Assembly: GCA_014879945.1 (NCBI GenBank)
Contig: JACSRE010000063.1
Location: 1 to 39,621, forward strand
Reading direction: 5' to 3'
Origin: Myxococcus sp.
Lineage (GTDB): Bacteria > Myxococcota > Myxococcia > Myxococcales > Myxococcaceae
Length of the DNA stretch: 39,621 nucleotides
Position numbers and translations under genes: made by a program. Shown here in pieces: positions 1 through 7,267 of the stretch. The notes beneath the pieces are model-generated. The model was not told the DNA's origin. It worked only from the letters and a program-made list of their open reading frames with translations, and did no database searches. The stretch's first letter is position 1; every line of letters starts with the position of its first letter.

Positions 1-1
1 T

Positions 2-115
2 TCTGCGGCGGGCGGTGCTGCGGCGGGCGGCTCTGCGGCGGGTGGCTCTGCGGCAGGCGGCTCAGCAGCGGGTGGCTCGGCGGCCGGTGGCTCCGCGGGC
101 GGTGGGAGCGCCGGG
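2..115 (+). repeat. 15-bp coding repeat, SAAGG linker
   Basis: Seven consecutive 15-bp units encode Ser/Ala-Ala-(Ala)-Gly-Gly in frame with the kelch protein. Third positions vary between units, so this array is older than the near-perfect array at the right edge of the window. It probably acts as a flexible spacer between the membrane anchor and the Cys-rich modules. Confidence 0.75.
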
Positions 116-1489
116 TGCGGCACCGGGCCCGTGTGCAACGCGGGTCAACGCTGCGTGAACGGTCTCTGTGTCTGTGACGGGACCTCGTGTCCCACCGGGT
201 GCTGCTCCGCTGCCGGGAACTGCACCGCGATGGCGCTGAGCTCCTGCAACACCAACGGAGGCGCCTGCGTCTCGTGCGGCGTGACGGCCAACGTCTGCAC
301 GGCCGGTTCGTGCCGCTGCGGCGCCAACGTCCCGTGCGCGTCTGGCGAGCGCTGCCTCGGCGGCGCCTGCGTCTGTGACGCGACCTCGTGCGCCGCGGGG
401 TGCTGTACGGCCAGCGGCACCTGCGCGAGCCGCTCGACCGCGACCTGCGGGCCCAGTGGAGCGGCGTGCGTCGCGTGCGGCTCGAACGCCGACACCTGCT
501 CCTCTGCCGGAGACTGCCTGTGCGGTGCCAACCCGGCCTGCGCCACGGGGCTCTGCATCAGCGGTGCGTGTCAGATGTCCGGCTCGAGCTGGGCGCAGCG
601 AGTCACGCCGCAGCCGACTCCGGTGTACGCCGCCGCCGTCGCCTGGGACTCGGTGCGCCAACGCCTCGTGCTGTTCGGCGGCCGCGCGGTGACCGCGCGC
701 ATCAACGAGACGTGGGAGCTGGGCCCCACGGGCTGGGTGCAGCGCAGCCCCATGACGTCGCCGCCCGCGCGCTCCGGCCACGACCTCGCCTTCGACCCGG
801 TGCGCCAACGCGTCGTGCTCTTCGGGGGCTACCCCGACAGCAACGTTCGCCTGGGCGACACCTGGGAGTGGGACGGCACCACCTGGACCGAGCGCACCCC
901 GGCGACCGCTCCGAGCGCGCGCTCTGGGCACCGCATGGCGTGGGACCCGGTGCGCAACGTGGTGGTGCTCTTCGGCGGCCGCGTCGACGGCACCACCTCG
1001 ACCTCGTACCTCTCAGACACCTGGACCTGGAACGGCACCACGTGGACGCCCGCCGCCAGCGGTGGGCCGACGGCGCGAGAGGGCGTCGCGCTCGCGTGGG
1101 ACCCGGGCTTCATGGGCGGCCGACTCATCATGCACGGCGGGCTCGGCGTCTCGGGCAACCGCGGCGACACCCTCGCCTGGGACGGCACGGCGTGGACGAC
1201 GCTGTCGCTCTCGGCCTCTCCGTCGAACCGCGTCTTCCACGCGATGACGTACAGCCCGGCGCTCGGCAAGGTGCTGCTCTTCGGCGGGTCCACCGGCGGC
1301 TCGGCGAGCGCCACCTACTACAACGACACCTGGGTCTTCGACCGCACCTCGTGGCTCCCCGTCAGCGCGACGACCTCGCCTGGCGTGCGCAACGGGCACG
1401 CGATGGAGTGGGACCCCGCCCGCGGCCGCGTCACCCTCGTCGGCGGCTGGAACGGCGCCTCGGTGCTCAACGACCAGTGGGAATACTGA
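2..1489 (+). CDS. Cys-rich and kelch-repeat surface protein, N-terminus outside window
   Basis: The frame is open from base 2 to a stop at 1487-1489, so the N-terminus, probably a signal peptide or lipobox, lies upstream of the window. The visible part starts with a SAAGG-type pentapeptide linker. Next come two copies of a cysteine-rich module (CVCDGTSC..GCC, then CVCDATSC..GCC), and then about six kelch-like blades. Each blade has the pattern WDxVRxxxVLFGG followed by DTWxWDGTTW; examples are LVLFGG near 670, VVLFGG near 815 and VVLFGG near 965. Kelch blades fold into a beta-propeller used for binding. I infer an extracellular or outer-membrane-anchored binding protein. The GTG at 131 lies inside the gene and is not the true start. 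The ligand is unknown. Confidence 0.85.
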   Translation, partial: SAAGGAAAGGSAAGGSAAGGSAAGGSAAGGSAGGGSAGCGTGPVCNAGQRCVNGLCVCDGTSCPTGCCSAAGNCTAMALSSCNTNGGACVSCGVTANVCTAGSCRCGANVPCASGERCLGGACVCDATSCAAGCCTASGTCASRSTATCGPSGAACVACGSNADTCSSAGDCLCGANPACATGLCISGACQMSGSSWAQRVTPQPTPVYAAAVAWDSVRQRLVLFGGRAVTARINETWELGPTGWVQRSPMTSPPARSGHDLAFDPVRQRVVLFGGYPDSNVRLGDTWEWDGTTWTERTPATAPSARSGHRMAWDPVRNVVVLFGGRVDGTTSTSYLSDTWTWNGTTWTPAASGGPTAREGVALAWDPGFMGGRLIMHGGLGVSGNRGDTLAWDGTAWTTLSLSASPSNRVFHAMTYSPALGKVLLFGGSTGGSASATYYNDTWVFDRTSWLPVSATTSPGVRNGHAMEWDPARGRVTLVGGWNGASVLNDQWEY

Positions 1490-1491
1490 GG

Positions 1492-1520
1492 GCGCCAGGC
1501 GCTTTGGCTCAGCCTGGCGC
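1492..1520. terminator. Hairpin between convergent genes
   Basis: GCGCCAGGC at 1492-1500 pairs perfectly with GCCTGGCGC at 1512-1520 around an 11-nt loop. It sits between the kelch gene stop (1489) and the minus-strand gene, whose stop (1509-1511) lies at the edge of the loop. A 9-bp GC stem between converging genes fits a bidirectional terminator. There is no T-tract on either side, so intrinsic termination is not certain. Confidence 0.4.
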
Positions 1521-1844
1521 TCGTCGGCGGCGCGGCGGCGGCTTCGCGCGGTTGCTCCACGCGAGCTTCAGCGCGTCTTTCGCGCGCGCGACCGAGACCT
1601 TCTCGAGCACCACCTGGGTCGCGCCCTTCTCGCCCCAGCCACCCTTCACAGGGGCGAACATGCTGGGGGCCGTGTCGATGACGACGCGCTGCTGCTCTGG
1701 TGTCAGCAGCACCACCCCCACCGCCTCGCCCGGCAGCGTCGCGAAGATGCGGCCGCCCGTACGGAAGTCGGCCTTGCCCATGTGGGCGCCCTCGACCACG
1801 TCTGCCAGCGCGAGGGCGAGCTTGCGGAAGGCCTCGGCGGTCAT
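1509..1844 (-). CDS. MmcQ/YjbR family protein (DUF419-like)
   Basis: This 111-residue protein starts MTAEAFRKLALALAD and contains the GxxxxGKADFR..GRIFATL segment and the PExxxVVIDTAPSMF segment that I associate with the MmcQ/YjbR family, a small CyaY-like fold with proposed DNA binding. Family members have no established biochemical role. The ATG at 1844 overlaps the stop of the upstream lipoprotein gene in an ATGA arrangement, so the two are translationally coupled. A longer frame runs upstream to 2036, but it is antisense-like, arginine-rich and lies inside the lipoprotein gene, so it was not used. The C-terminus is basic and rich in Pro and Arg. Confidence 0.75.
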   Translation of the reverse strand: MTAEAFRKLALALADVVEGAHMGKADFRTGGRIFATLPGEAVGVVLLTPEQQRVVIDTAPSMFAPVKGGWGEKGATQVVLEKVSVARAKDALKLAWSNRAKPPPRRRRAPG

Positions 1845-2740
1845 GGCAGCACCTCGATGGGCAGCAGCGTCGGCGTCTCGGCTGAGAGGGTGACGTCGAA
1901 GGCTCCCGCGTCGAAGTGAACGGCGCGCCTGGCCAGCACCAGCAGCGTGGCGTCGCCGGGGCCGACGGTCGGCGTCAGCTCGGCCAGCAGCGCGGCGGGC
2001 ACCTCGAGCACCGCCTGCTCCGCGGGCGCCTGACACGTCACCGAGACCTGAGGGGTGCTCAGCTGCACCAGCACGTCGGCGCCCGACACGTTCGCCCAGG
2101 CGACGCGCAGGGGCACGTCACGCGGCACTGGCGCGCAGGTCGGCATGCAGCGGGGCACCGAGAGGGTGAGCTGCGCAGGCGTCTCGAGCACCGGGCTCGT
2201 GAAGGCCGGCACCCCGGCGCCGCTCGAGCGCACCGTCACCTGCGCGCCTCCGAAGAAGAGCCGCTGTGGAACCGAGAGCGAGCCGAGGCCCGCGTCATCG
2301 GGCACCAGCGTCAGGGCCGACCCCGCGTCGAGGGCGCCGGCGTCGGCGCCGCCCGCGTCACGGCCGCCGTCCACCGCCACCGGGAGCAGCCCCTCGAGCT
2401 CCAGCACGCCCGGCGAGACCGTCGCGCCAGCCACGCTGCCCGAGCGGTTGCAGACGCGCACCCGGCAGGCGCCCTCGACGCGCTCGACGCACGGGCTGGG
2501 CGTGCCCGCGGCGACCTCGACGAAGCGCGCCGTCACCGTCGTCGACGCGATGGTGCGCGGGCCGTCTTCACGCACCACCTGCGAGATGACGATGAGGCCT
2601 TGCGCGAAGGGGCCCACCAGGCCGCCGTCCACCACCCGCGGCTCGCCCGCGTCGACGAGCGGACGGCCCGCGTCCACGCTCGCCGCAGGTGGCGAGCAGG
2701 CCAGCGTGACTCCCAGAACGCCTACGAGCGCAGCCCTCAC
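1841..2740 (-). CDS. Predicted lipoprotein, function unknown
   Basis: The 299-residue protein begins MRAALVGVLGVTLAC-SPP: a short hydrophobic signal with a lipobox cysteine at about residue 15, predicting a lipid-anchored envelope protein. Downstream are Asp-Ala-Gly rich linkers (VDAG, RDAGGADAGALDAG), a style common in myxobacterial lipoproteins. Two pairs of cysteines (CVERVEGACRVRVC and CMPTC) may form disulfides. I recognise no catalytic motif. Its stop overlaps the start of the MmcQ/YjbR-like gene by 4 nt, so the two form an operon. It diverges from the O-methyltransferase gene across 115 bp that should hold both promoters; I could not pick out clear -35/-10 boxes there. Confidence 0.75.
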   Translation of the reverse strand: MRAALVGVLGVTLACSPPAASVDAGRPLVDAGEPRVVDGGLVGPFAQGLIVISQVVREDGPRTIASTTVTARFVEVAAGTPSPCVERVEGACRVRVCNRSGSVAGATVSPGVLELEGLLPVAVDGGRDAGGADAGALDAGSALTLVPDDAGLGSLSVPQRLFFGGAQVTVRSSGAGVPAFTSPVLETPAQLTLSVPRCMPTCAPVPRDVPLRVAWANVSGADVLVQLSTPQVSVTCQAPAEQAVLEVPAALLAELTPTVGPGDATLLVLARRAVHFDAGAFDVTLSAETPTLLPIEVLP

Positions 2741-2855
2741 GAGGAGCGCAGCATCTCAGCGTTTGGGTGGCCGACGCGGAGGATTCGGCGTCGCGCCCCG
2801 CCGTCGCGTGCTGGGCCGGCCGGCGCGCCGGGGAAACGCGCTATGTCCTCTCGCC

Positions 2856-3509
2856 ATGGCTGACGCGAACTCCCGCTCGGGGCAGGTGTACTTCAACGGG
2901 CCCATCCTCGACTGGTGCGACGCCACCCACGCGCCGCACGACGAGGGCCTCAACTACGCCTTCGAGGCGCCCGCGCGCGCGGGCATGCCGCCGATTCAGG
3001 TGGCCGCGTCAGAGGGCAAGCTGCTCGAGCTGCTGCTGCGCATGGTGGGCGCCAGGCGCGTCGTCGAGCTGGGCACGCTGGCCGGCTACTCGGCCATTCG
3101 CCTGGCCCGCGCGCTCCCTGAAGGCGGCAAGGTGTGGACGGTGGAGTTCGACCCCCGGCACGCCGAGGTGGCCCGAGACGCCATCGCGAGGGCCGGGCTG
3201 AGCGCGAAGGTCGAGGTGTGCGTGGGCAGGGGCGTCGACGTGCTGCCGACGCTCGAGCCGCACGGGCCCTTCTGCGCCGTCTTCATCGACGCCGACAAGG
3301 AGTCGTACGACGTCTACGGGCGCTGGGCGGCCCGGCACGTGCGCCCGGGTGGGCTGCTGCTGGGCGACAACTCGTTCCTCTTCTCGAACCTGCTCGACGA
3401 CACGCCGCGCGCCGCGGTGATGCGCCGCTTCCACGAAGAGGCGAAGGCGCACTTCGACACGGTGAACGTGCCCACGCCCGACGGCCTGCTGGTGGGCCTC
3501 AAGCGCTGA
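2856..3509 (+). CDS. Class I SAM-dependent O-methyltransferase (CCoAOMT-like)
   Basis: The 217-residue protein has the fold signature of the cation-dependent caffeoyl-CoA O-methyltransferase family. It has the SAM-binding motif VVELGTLAGYSAIRLA at about residues 69-84, an acidic residue after the second strand (VEFDP, about 96-100), FIDADKESY at 143-151 with candidate metal-binding aspartates D145 and D147, and a GDN motif at 170-172. Its length matches the family (about 220). It probably transfers a methyl group from SAM to a catechol-type or other small hydroxylated substrate in the cytoplasm. The substrate cannot be read from the sequence. ATG 2856 was chosen because the protein then starts at the usual family N-terminus; the upstream open frame is antisense to the lipoprotein gene. 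Confidence 0.9.
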   Translation: MADANSRSGQVYFNGPILDWCDATHAPHDEGLNYAFEAPARAGMPPIQVAASEGKLLELLLRMVGARRVVELGTLAGYSAIRLARALPEGGKVWTVEFDPRHAEVARDAIARAGLSAKVEVCVGRGVDVLPTLEPHGPFCAVFIDADKESYDVYGRWAARHVRPGGLLLGDNSFLFSNLLDDTPRAAVMRRFHEEAKAHFDTVNVPTPDGLLVGLKR

Positions 3510-3589
3510 CGCCCCGAGTCCATTCGCGTCGGTTGGCGATGGCACGGCCAGTTGCGCGAGGCGGGCTGGCCGGCCTACGCGCCGCGCGC

Positions 3590-5023
3590 ATGACGACCGA
3601 CACGACGGGTGTGCAGCTGGGCAGCGGTGAGACGGGCTCCTCCTTTCTCCACCGGGTGCTCCTCGAGACGGCCTCGCGCTTCCCCGCGGAGCTCTCGGCC
3701 GCGCAGGTGCCGGCCGACCCCCGGCGCTTCAAGGAGGACTTCGGCGACGTCGTCACCCGCTTCGAGGCCGCGCGGGTGGCGACGTCGCGGCGCGTCGAGG
3801 TGGCGCGGCAGCTCCTCCACCTCACCAACGCCTCGCTGCTGCTCGACGGCGCGCCCCTGCTGGCCGCGCTCGAGGAGCCCGTCGCCGCGCCCTCCACGCA
3901 AGCCCACCGAAGCGCCGCGCGCGGCTTCGTGCCCGAGGTGCCGCTGGATGGAACGGTGTACCGCGGCCATGACGTTCGCCACGCGCTCGACCGGTTGCTC
4001 GACGCGCACCACCTCACCCGCGCCGCCCACCGCGCCCTGTCGTGGATGGTGGAGCGCTCCGCCGACGGGCTCGACCTGCGCGGCCACCGCTTCGCCCTCA
4101 TCGGCGCCGCGGCCGAGCTCTCTCCCGCCGCCATGCTGCTCGACGCGGGCGCCACCGTGCGCTGGCTCGACGTGCGGCCGCCGGCCGTCTTCTCGGGAGA
4201 CCTCGTCACGACCCTCGGGGGCGACGACGTGCTCCGTCAGCCGCGGGCCGTGGTGGCGGCGCTCCGCGCGTTCGCGAGCGAGGGGCCGGTGCACCTGGGC
4301 CTCTTCGCCTACGCGCCCGGGGCCAGCCGCGAGCTGCGCCTGGCCGCCGCGATGGACGCGGTGGTGCGCAGCCTCGGCGCCCAGGTGGTGAAGTCGGTGT
4401 CGCTCTTCGTCTCGCCCACGTCGCCCGGTGAGCTGCAGCCAGAGGACCTCGCCGCCGCGGCCGCCCGTGGCCAGGCGCCGGCGTGGTGGCAGCGGGGCTT
4501 CGCGGCGGCGCGGGCGCTCAAGGGGCCTGGCTCCTTCGGCGCGCCGTCCACCCAGGTCGCCCGCGGCGCCATCTCGCTCCAGGGCGCCGCCTACCAGGCC
4601 GCGCAGTACCTCACCAAGCTGCTCAGCTCCGAGGTGCTGGCGGTCGACGGCCTCGGCGGCGCGCCCGTCACCGTCTCGGCGAACGTCGCTGGCATCACCC
4701 GCACCCGCTCGCTCTCGCACCCGCTCTTCCAGGTGGCCTTCGAGGGCGCCCCGGCGTTCGGCGTGCGCATCTTCCACCCCGAGACGACGCGCGCGCTGAG
4801 CGGGCTGTTGATGCTCCACGACCTGCTCAACCCCGAGGCGCCCGGGGCGACGAGCCGCGCCTTCGCCACCGAGGCCGACAAGGCCCGCGCGCTCCGCAGC
4901 CAGCAGGTGCACGGCGGCGCGTACGACCTGCCCTGGCAGTTCGAGTCGGCGGTGCGCACCGCGGCGGTGGTGGGCCTGGGCAGGCGCCCCGACCTGCTGT
5001 TCCGTCGGGCCCGCCCGTCCTGA
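3590..5023 (+). CDS. Large unknown protein with Rossmann-like core
   Basis: I do not recognise this 477-residue protein. The N-terminal ~110 residues look helical. A segment around residues 165-195 (GHRFALIGAAAELSPAAMLL, then a strand ending in WLDV) has the strand-loop-helix pattern of a nucleotide-binding Rossmann fold. Further beta-rich and helical stretches follow (LGLFAYAPG; GAISLQGAAYQAAQYLTKLL; VDGLGGAPVTVSANVAGITRTR). There is no signal peptide or membrane segment, so it is probably cytoplasmic. It follows the O-methyltransferase gene after 80 bp on the same strand and could be co-transcribed with it. An in-frame ATG at 3539 would add 17 residues; 3590 is preferred because the added stretch is Arg/Gly-rich. 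A dehydrogenase-like or SAM/NAD-dependent role is possible but unproven. Confidence 0.7.
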   Translation: MTTDTTGVQLGSGETGSSFLHRVLLETASRFPAELSAAQVPADPRRFKEDFGDVVTRFEAARVATSRRVEVARQLLHLTNASLLLDGAPLLAALEEPVAAPSTQAHRSAARGFVPEVPLDGTVYRGHDVRHALDRLLDAHHLTRAAHRALSWMVERSADGLDLRGHRFALIGAAAELSPAAMLLDAGATVRWLDVRPPAVFSGDLVTTLGGDDVLRQPRAVVAALRAFASEGPVHLGLFAYAPGASRELRLAAAMDAVVRSLGAQVVKSVSLFVSPTSPGELQPEDLAAAAARGQAPAWWQRGFAAARALKGPGSFGAPSTQVARGAISLQGAAYQAAQYLTKLLSSEVLAVDGLGGAPVTVSANVAGITRTRSLSHPLFQVAFEGAPAFGVRIFHPETTRALSGLLMLHDLLNPEAPGATSRAFATEADKARALRSQQVHGGAYDLPWQFESAVRTAAVVGLGRRPDLLFRRARPS

Positions 5024-5078
5024 GGGTCTTCACCGCGGCTGCACGAAATCTGCATCGGCCCGTGGTGTGCTCTGGCTC

Positions 5079-5630
5079 ATGTCGGAGCCTCCCACCGCTT
5101 CTGAGCAGCGCCGCGCGCGCCTGGCGCTGGGCCTGCTGCTCCTCGGGCTCTACTCGACGCTGGGCGTGGTGCGCACGCTGTCGAACGCGCTGCGCGACGC
5201 CAACCTGCTGCGGGTCAGCGTGGCCCTGGTGTTCGCCGCGGTGGCGGGCCTCGTCGTGGTCGCCCTCGTGCGTTCCCCAGCGCTCCGCCGGCCGCGGGTG
5301 CTCCCGTCCTCGCTGGCGGTGGCGGCGCTCTACGGCCTGGTGGTGTGGCCGATGTCCAGCCCCGAGGAGAAGCTGCACTTCGTCGAGTACGGCGCAGTCG
5401 CGGTGCTGGCGTTCTTCAGCACGCCGCCGCGCTGGCGCGAGTGGCAGCGACTGGGAGGCGCGGCGCTCTTCACCGGCGCGGCGGGGTGGGTCGACGAGGG
5501 CCTCCAGGCGCTCCTGCCCAGCCGCTACTACGACCTGCGCGACGTGGGCTTCAACGCGTTGGCCGGGGTGATGGCCCTCGGCGCGCTGGCCGTCGTCCGA
5601 GCGCTCTCGAGGCCCCGTGCGTCAGGGTGA
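5079..5630 (+). CDS. VanZ-like membrane protein
   Basis: The 183-residue protein has several hydrophobic helices and the VanZ-family signature. This is an EEKLHFVEYGA segment (about residues 101-111), then DEGLQALLPSRYYDLRD and FNALAG near the C-terminus, matching the E..H...Y / DE..Q...R..D..D...N..G pattern of VanZ-like proteins. VanZ confers low-level teicoplanin resistance in enterococci. Most homologues have no assigned role beyond the membrane. ATG 5079 is preferred over GTG 5067. It follows the unknown 477-residue protein after 55 bp on the same strand. Confidence 0.8.
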   Translation: MSEPPTASEQRRARLALGLLLLGLYSTLGVVRTLSNALRDANLLRVSVALVFAAVAGLVVVALVRSPALRRPRVLPSSLAVAALYGLVVWPMSSPEEKLHFVEYGAVAVLAFFSTPPRWREWQRLGGAALFTGAAGWVDEGLQALLPSRYYDLRDVGFNALAGVMALGALAVVRALSRPRASG

Positions 5631-5793
5631 CCCGCCGCTGCTGTCGGTGCTGGTCGCCGGCCTGCTGGCGCTGGTGCTGGCCATGGCGGCGACGGGGCGG
5701 CTCTCGCGCCTCACCGACGCCGCGCGGGCGCTGACGACGGCTCCACGATCCACCCCCGACAGCTCCGCGCCCCGCAGTGGCAGCGCTCCTTGA
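5617..5793 (+). CDS. Possible small single-pass membrane protein
   Basis: This 58-codon frame starts at a GTG 12 bases before the end of the VanZ-like gene. It encodes one strongly hydrophobic stretch (LLSVLVAGLLALVLAM, about residues 8-23) followed by a polar tail. Up to about 5745 its third positions are mostly G or C, as in real genes here. Against it, the last 80 bases overlap the 3' end of the convergent SET gene and no ribosome-binding site stands out. If real, it would be co-translated with the VanZ-like protein. Confidence 0.3.
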   Translation: MRQGDPPLLSVLVAGLLALVLAMAATGRLSRLTDAARALTTAPRSTPDSSAPRSGSAP

Positions 5794-6133
5794 GCGTGGG
5801 CGGCAGCGCGTAGTCGTAGAAGAGCTCCTCCCCGGGCTCGAGGTCGCGCAGGGCCTGCAGCTGCGCCCACCCGTTGCCGGCCTTCGTCACGCCGGCCTCG
5901 ACCACCACGTTGGGCTCGCACGAGTGGTTCACCCAGCGCGTCTGGTCCACCATGTCGAAGAAGACGCCCGGCTCGAGGATGAGGGAGTAGGTGTCGTCGC
6001 GGCGCTCACCGGCGCGCCACAGCACGCCTTCGACGTTGGTGATGACCGAGCCCTTCTTGCGCCGCCGGGTGGTGATGAGGCCGTAGCCCTGCACCACGGA
6101 GCGCACCACCTTGAGTCCTTGAAGCCGAGCCAT
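5711..6133 (-). CDS. SET-domain protein, putative lysine methyltransferase
   Basis: The 140-residue protein carries a compact SET domain. It has an N-terminal GYGLITTRRRKKGSVI segment (about 16-31), the pseudoknot motif RWVNHSCEPNV (66-76), and GEELFYDYAL (101-110) with the tyrosines expected in the active site. A post-SET-like cysteine cluster follows: CHCGARSCRGW, with C118, C120 and C125 joining C72 to hold zinc. SET proteins transfer methyl from SAM to protein lysines. With no histones, a bacterial target is unknown. It is cytoplasmic, with no signal peptide. The gene follows the M23-type peptidase gene on the same strand after 43 bp, so the two may share a transcript. Confidence 0.9.
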   Translation of the reverse strand: MARLQGLKVVRSVVQGYGLITTRRRKKGSVITNVEGVLWRAGERRDDTYSLILEPGVFFDMVDQTRWVNHSCEPNVVVEAGVTKAGNGWAQLQALRDLEPGEELFYDYALPPTLKERCHCGARSCRGWIVEPSSAPARRR

Positions 6134-6176
6134 GGCGGGGCTCTCTACACGCTCGAGGCGCGGCCGGTGATGGACT

Positions 6177-7178
6177 TCACTGCGCGGGCGCGGAGGCGGA
6201 CTCCCGCCGGGCTTCGACCTCGGCGTGCGAGATGACCTGCGTGCGCATGGGCTCGCCGCGCTCGACGTAGCGGCCGTCGGCCATGAAGCCCTGGAACTGC
6301 GCCGGCAGCCCCTGGGCGACGCGCCAGTCGGCCGCGTCCATCAGCTGGTAGTGCAGGTGGGGCTCGGTGGACATGCCGCTGTTGCCACAGCGCGCCACCT
6401 GCTGGCCTGCGACGACGACGTCTCCGCGCTTCACCGTCACGCTGCGTTGCTGAAGGTGGCCGAGGAGGGAGAACTCGCCGCCGCCGTGGTCGATGACGAC
6501 GGTGTTGCCGTAGAGCACCCCGGGCCTGGGCCGGTTGGGCGCGTTGTCCACCACGTCGTTCACCACCGCCACCACCACGCCGTCGGCGGGCGCGAGCACC
6601 GGCTGGGCCCACGCGTAGTAGTCCTCGTTCTGCCGGCCGCGCTTCGAGAAGGTGCCCGGGCCCCTCACGATGAAGACGTCCATCGCGAAGCGCATGTCGG
6701 GCACGGGGGTGTGCCGGTTGTCTTCGTACCTTCGCCCGCCCCACAAGACGTACCAGCCGCCCTCGAAGGGCAGGCGCAGGTCGGCGCGCGTCTGGTGGAG
6801 CGCCGAGACGGTGGGCGCGTCTCTCGACGCCGGCCGCGTCGTCAGTGAGAGGAGACGCCCAGCGGGGTCGAAGGCGAGCTCGAGCTCCATGCCGCGGGCC
6901 CAGTGGCTCACCGCCGAGACGCGTTGGTAGCGCGTGCCGCCCTCGTCATCGACCATCGCCTCGGTGATGACGCGCACCTCGGCGCCCAGGTTGGCGCGCG
7001 TGGAGGCGATGAGCTTCGCGAGACGGGCCTCGGCGCGGGAGCGCGTCTTCAGCTCCGGCGCCGCCAGGGCCCAGGCGCGCGCGCTGCGGCCTTCGTACAC
7101 GTCGCGGGCCAGCTCCCGGGCCTGGTGGAGCGTGGGCGCCTGGGCGAGGGCGCAGCTGATCAGCGCGGCGGAGATCAT
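6177..7178 (-). CDS. M23-family (LytM-type) peptidase, atypical metal site
   Basis: The 333-residue protein opens with a short hydrophobic signal-like stretch (MISAALISCALAQA), then about 130 residues of unknown N-terminal domain. The C-terminal LytM/M23 fold includes PVLAPADGVVVAVV (193-206), GNTVVIDHG (224-232), LLGHL (238-242) and the HLH motif (H274, H276). M23 enzymes cut peptidoglycan cross-bridges in the periplasm. The first canonical zinc-binding pair HxxxD appears here as RFAMD (163-167): the aspartate is kept but the histidine is arginine. Either H156 a few residues upstream supplies the ligand, or this is a non-catalytic LytM protein of the EnvC/NlpD kind. It lies 43 bp upstream of the SET gene. 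Confidence 0.87.
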   Translation of the reverse strand: MISAALISCALAQAPTLHQARELARDVYEGRSARAWALAAPELKTRSRAEARLAKLIASTRANLGAEVRVITEAMVDDEGGTRYQRVSAVSHWARGMELELAFDPAGRLLSLTTRPASRDAPTVSALHQTRADLRLPFEGGWYVLWGGRRYEDNRHTPVPDMRFAMDVFIVRGPGTFSKRGRQNEDYYAWAQPVLAPADGVVVAVVNDVVDNAPNRPRPGVLYGNTVVIDHGGGEFSLLGHLQQRSVTVKRGDVVVAGQQVARCGNSGMSTEPHLHYQLMDAADWRVAQGLPAQFQGFMADGRYVERGEPMRTQVISHAEVEARRESASAPAQ

Positions 7179-7267
7179 CAGGGAGCGCGCAGTATGTCGC
7201 CTTCGGGGCCGCGGCGCCCATGAGCACCGTCAAACTTGCGTCAATTCTCCCCTGGGCGTCGTCAGCG

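Noticed and set aside
388..1893. 501-codon plus-strand frame
   Set aside because: It is Arg/His-rich, overlaps the kelch protein in another phase and runs over its stop and the convergent gene. The kelch frame has consistent repeats.
2741..2855. Divergent promoter or operator between lipoprotein and methyltransferase
   Set aside because: No inverted repeat or convincing box pair seen.
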